Positions 62,758 through 64,000 of a DNA stretch of 64,000 nt are shown in pieces (the first letter of the stretch is position 1; every line of letters starts with the position of its first letter). Position numbers and translations under genes: made by a program. The notes beneath the pieces were generated by a model that saw only the letters and a list, made by a program, of their open reading frames with translations, was not told the origin of the DNA and ran no database searches. The stretch is from CAYLMG01 sp964493425 (GTDB lineage Bacteria; Planctomycetota; Phycisphaerae; Sedimentisphaerales; Anaerobacaceae), in the NCBI GenBank assembly GCA_964493425.1, contig CAZBMW010000001.1, forward strand, positions 62,001-126,000, given 5' to 3'.

Positions 62758-64000
62758 ATGGACGAAGAGGAAAGAACGCTGAACGAGGAAGATTGCAACG
62801 AAGATAAACTGAGGCCTAAAAGCAAGAGCAATGCTCAGCATCTTTTTTGGCTGATATTTTTCGTGTTTGTGATTTATCTGATTGTGGTCAGGCTTGGTCT
62901 TGGTGTTTTAGCTAATATTTTTGTGGTTCTTCTTGGAATCAACGCTGTTATTATCGTTCATGAGCTTGGGCATTTTTCCGCAGCGAAGCTGACGGGGATG
63001 AAGGTTGAAGCTTTTTCAGCGGGCTTTCCTCCGACCTTTATAGGGATTTTGAGGACAGAGAAAGGCTGGCGGATTCGGATACTGCCAGGCCTTATCAGAA
63101 AAAAGGGTGCAGGGGGAAGTGGAGATGAAAAATCAGATGAGGCGGAGGATATCGGCAGGCTGACGTTTACTGTAGGCAGATGTCGAAAGGCTGGCGAGAC
63201 CGAGTATCGGTTGGGACTTGTACCATTTGGCGGTTATGTTAAGGTGCTTGGCCAGGAAGATGTGGGTAATGTCAAAGGCGGCGATGACCCTCGTTCATAC
63301 CCCAACAGGCCGGTATGGATGCGGACATGTTTTGTAATGGCGGGAGTGACATTTAATTTCGTTCTCGCCGTTATAGCTTCGATATTTATTTTTAATGCAG
63401 GAATCAAGCAGATACCGCCTGTGGTAGGTGGAGTTATGCCCGGCTCGCCGGCAGAAAAGGCTGGTCTGGTTGCAGGTGATGAAATTATAGAAATCAACGG
63501 AAAGAGCAGGTACCTTGAATTTTCGAATATAATGGAGGCGGCGGCTTTTTCCGGTGACGATGAAAAGGTAAGTATGACCGTCCGCAGGGAAGACGGTTCG
63601 ATTAAAGAGTTTAAACTCGCATCTGAGAATTTGTCCGGCAAGAAGGGTGATATTAAGCGTTTCGGTATTGAGCAAGCTCAAAGTCTCGTAATACCGAAAT
63701 TCAAAGAGCAAGATGCGGAAACTTTATACGCCCAAACAGGTTTGAAGGCCGGGGATAAGATAAAAGCGGTTAACGGAATAGAATTGAAATCCGGTTGGCA
63801 TCTGGAAGAAGTGATGAAGAGTGTTACAGCAAGGAAAGCAACGTTAACAATAGAGAGAGTTACCAATGGCAGAGACGGAGATATCGAAGAAAGAAAGACT
63901 ATCGAAATAGAGGTTCCTCTTGGGCTGACAGCGCAGATAAAGCAGGTTGGAGAATATAATCTTTTTCATTACTATGGACTTGTACCACGATTAAGAATTG
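62758..64000 (+). CDS. rseP: RseP-type site-2 zinc protease, 3' end beyond the window
   Basis: At least 414 residues are present with no stop before the window end. A short acidic N-terminus precedes a membrane helix and the zinc motif HELGH (His 68), FSAAKLTGMKVEAFSAGFPP, then a PDZ domain (GVMPGSPAEKAGLVAGDEII, about 222-241) and a second PDZ-like part (about 320-385). These proteases cut membrane-embedded anti-sigma factors. The acidic N-terminal extension of about 35 residues is not in E. coli RseP. CGGAG precedes ATG 62758. Confidence 0.93.
   Translation, partial: MDEEERTLNEEDCNEDKLRPKSKSNAQHLFWLIFFVFVIYLIVVRLGLGVLANIFVVLLGINAVIIVHELGHFSAAKLTGMKVEAFSAGFPPTFIGILRTEKGWRIRILPGLIRKKGAGGSGDEKSDEAEDIGRLTFTVGRCRKAGETEYRLGLVPFGGYVKVLGQEDVGNVKGGDDPRSYPNRPVWMRTCFVMAGVTFNFVLAVIASIFIFNAGIKQIPPVVGGVMPGSPAEKAGLVAGDEIIEINGKSRYLEFSNIMEAAAFSGDDEKVSMTVRREDGSIKEFKLASENLSGKKGDIKRFGIEQAQSLVIPKFKEQDAETLYAQTGLKAGDKIKAVNGIELKSGWHLEEVMKSVTARKATLTIERVTNGRDGDIEERKTIEIEVPLGLTAQIKQVGEYNLFHYYGLVPRLRI

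Noticed and set aside
1..64000. CRISPR array or intact transposase
   Set aside because: No regularly spaced repeats, cas genes, transposase or integrase motifs were seen.

Overview
The window looks like part of a Gram-negative bacterial chromosome. It is probably a member of the Planctomycetota, most likely a Phycisphaerae/Sedimentisphaerales-type organism. That placement is an inference from gene style: an ECF sigma operon with a coiled-coil exported protein, decayed AT-rich intergenic repeats, a L17 with an acidic/basic tail, and FRG and four-helix-bundle genes. No 16S rRNA gene is present to confirm it.

Layout. (1) 1-3488: the end of the ribosomal alpha operon (rpsM end, rpsK, rpsD, rpoA, rplQ), a HIT-family gene and an initiator tRNA-Met. 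(2) 3489-5032: decayed non-coding DNA directly after the tRNA. (3) 5033-10017: a compact plus-strand operon that looks like a previously undescribed RiPP (ribosomally made, post-translationally modified peptide) system. It holds an 80-residue basic peptide with a Gly-rich C-terminus, a second 78-residue small ORF, a radical SAM/SPASM enzyme, a B12-binding radical SAM enzyme ending in a PqqD-like recognition domain, and a PDZ-alpha/beta-hydrolase fusion. (4) 10018-17775: decayed DNA, an OmpA-like lipoprotein and a minus-strand cell-wall group (amidase-like protein, MreB, MreC, LysM/L,D-transpeptidase, 3D-domain protein). (5) 17776-24688: a very AT-rich block with a Gfo/Idh/MocA oxidoreductase, a radical SAM/SPASM protein, two 2H-phosphoesterase-like proteins, an RmlD-like reductase and an NDP-sugar pyrophosphorylase-like protein. 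(6) 25755-35267: a type IV pilus/type II secretion-like operon (response regulator, GspE/PilB, GspF/PilC, pilins, PilM-PilN fusion, PilO, PilP-like) followed by a hybrid histidine kinase. (7) About 35464-35508: a degenerate copy of the 3' half of tRNA-Met, so the whole 3.4-35.5 kb interval may be an old tRNA-borne genomic island.

(8) 35587-48289: araA, then a peptide-scavenging locus: POT transporter, S9 peptidase, C1 (bleomycin-hydrolase type) peptidase, two OPT transporters and an M2-type metallopeptidase lipoprotein. (9) 48470-54273: tRNA-Leu, a DRE-TIM acyl-CoA lyase/synthase family enzyme, a double-domain QueD/PTPS protein with folE, pepA, and prfB with its programmed +1 frameshift. (10) 54404-55900: a membrane protein and an FRG-domain protein, each followed by the same 22-base repeat. 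(11) 56418-58944: hairpin-rich non-coding DNA, a RACo-type corrinoid-activation ferredoxin, a 27-residue highly basic peptide and a small conserved-looking protein. (12) 59363-64000: an ECF sigma / membrane anti-sigma-like / exported coiled-coil operon, dxr, and the start of rseP-type site-2 protease, cut by the window end.

Functional groupings are inferred from gene order and motifs only; no database search was possible.
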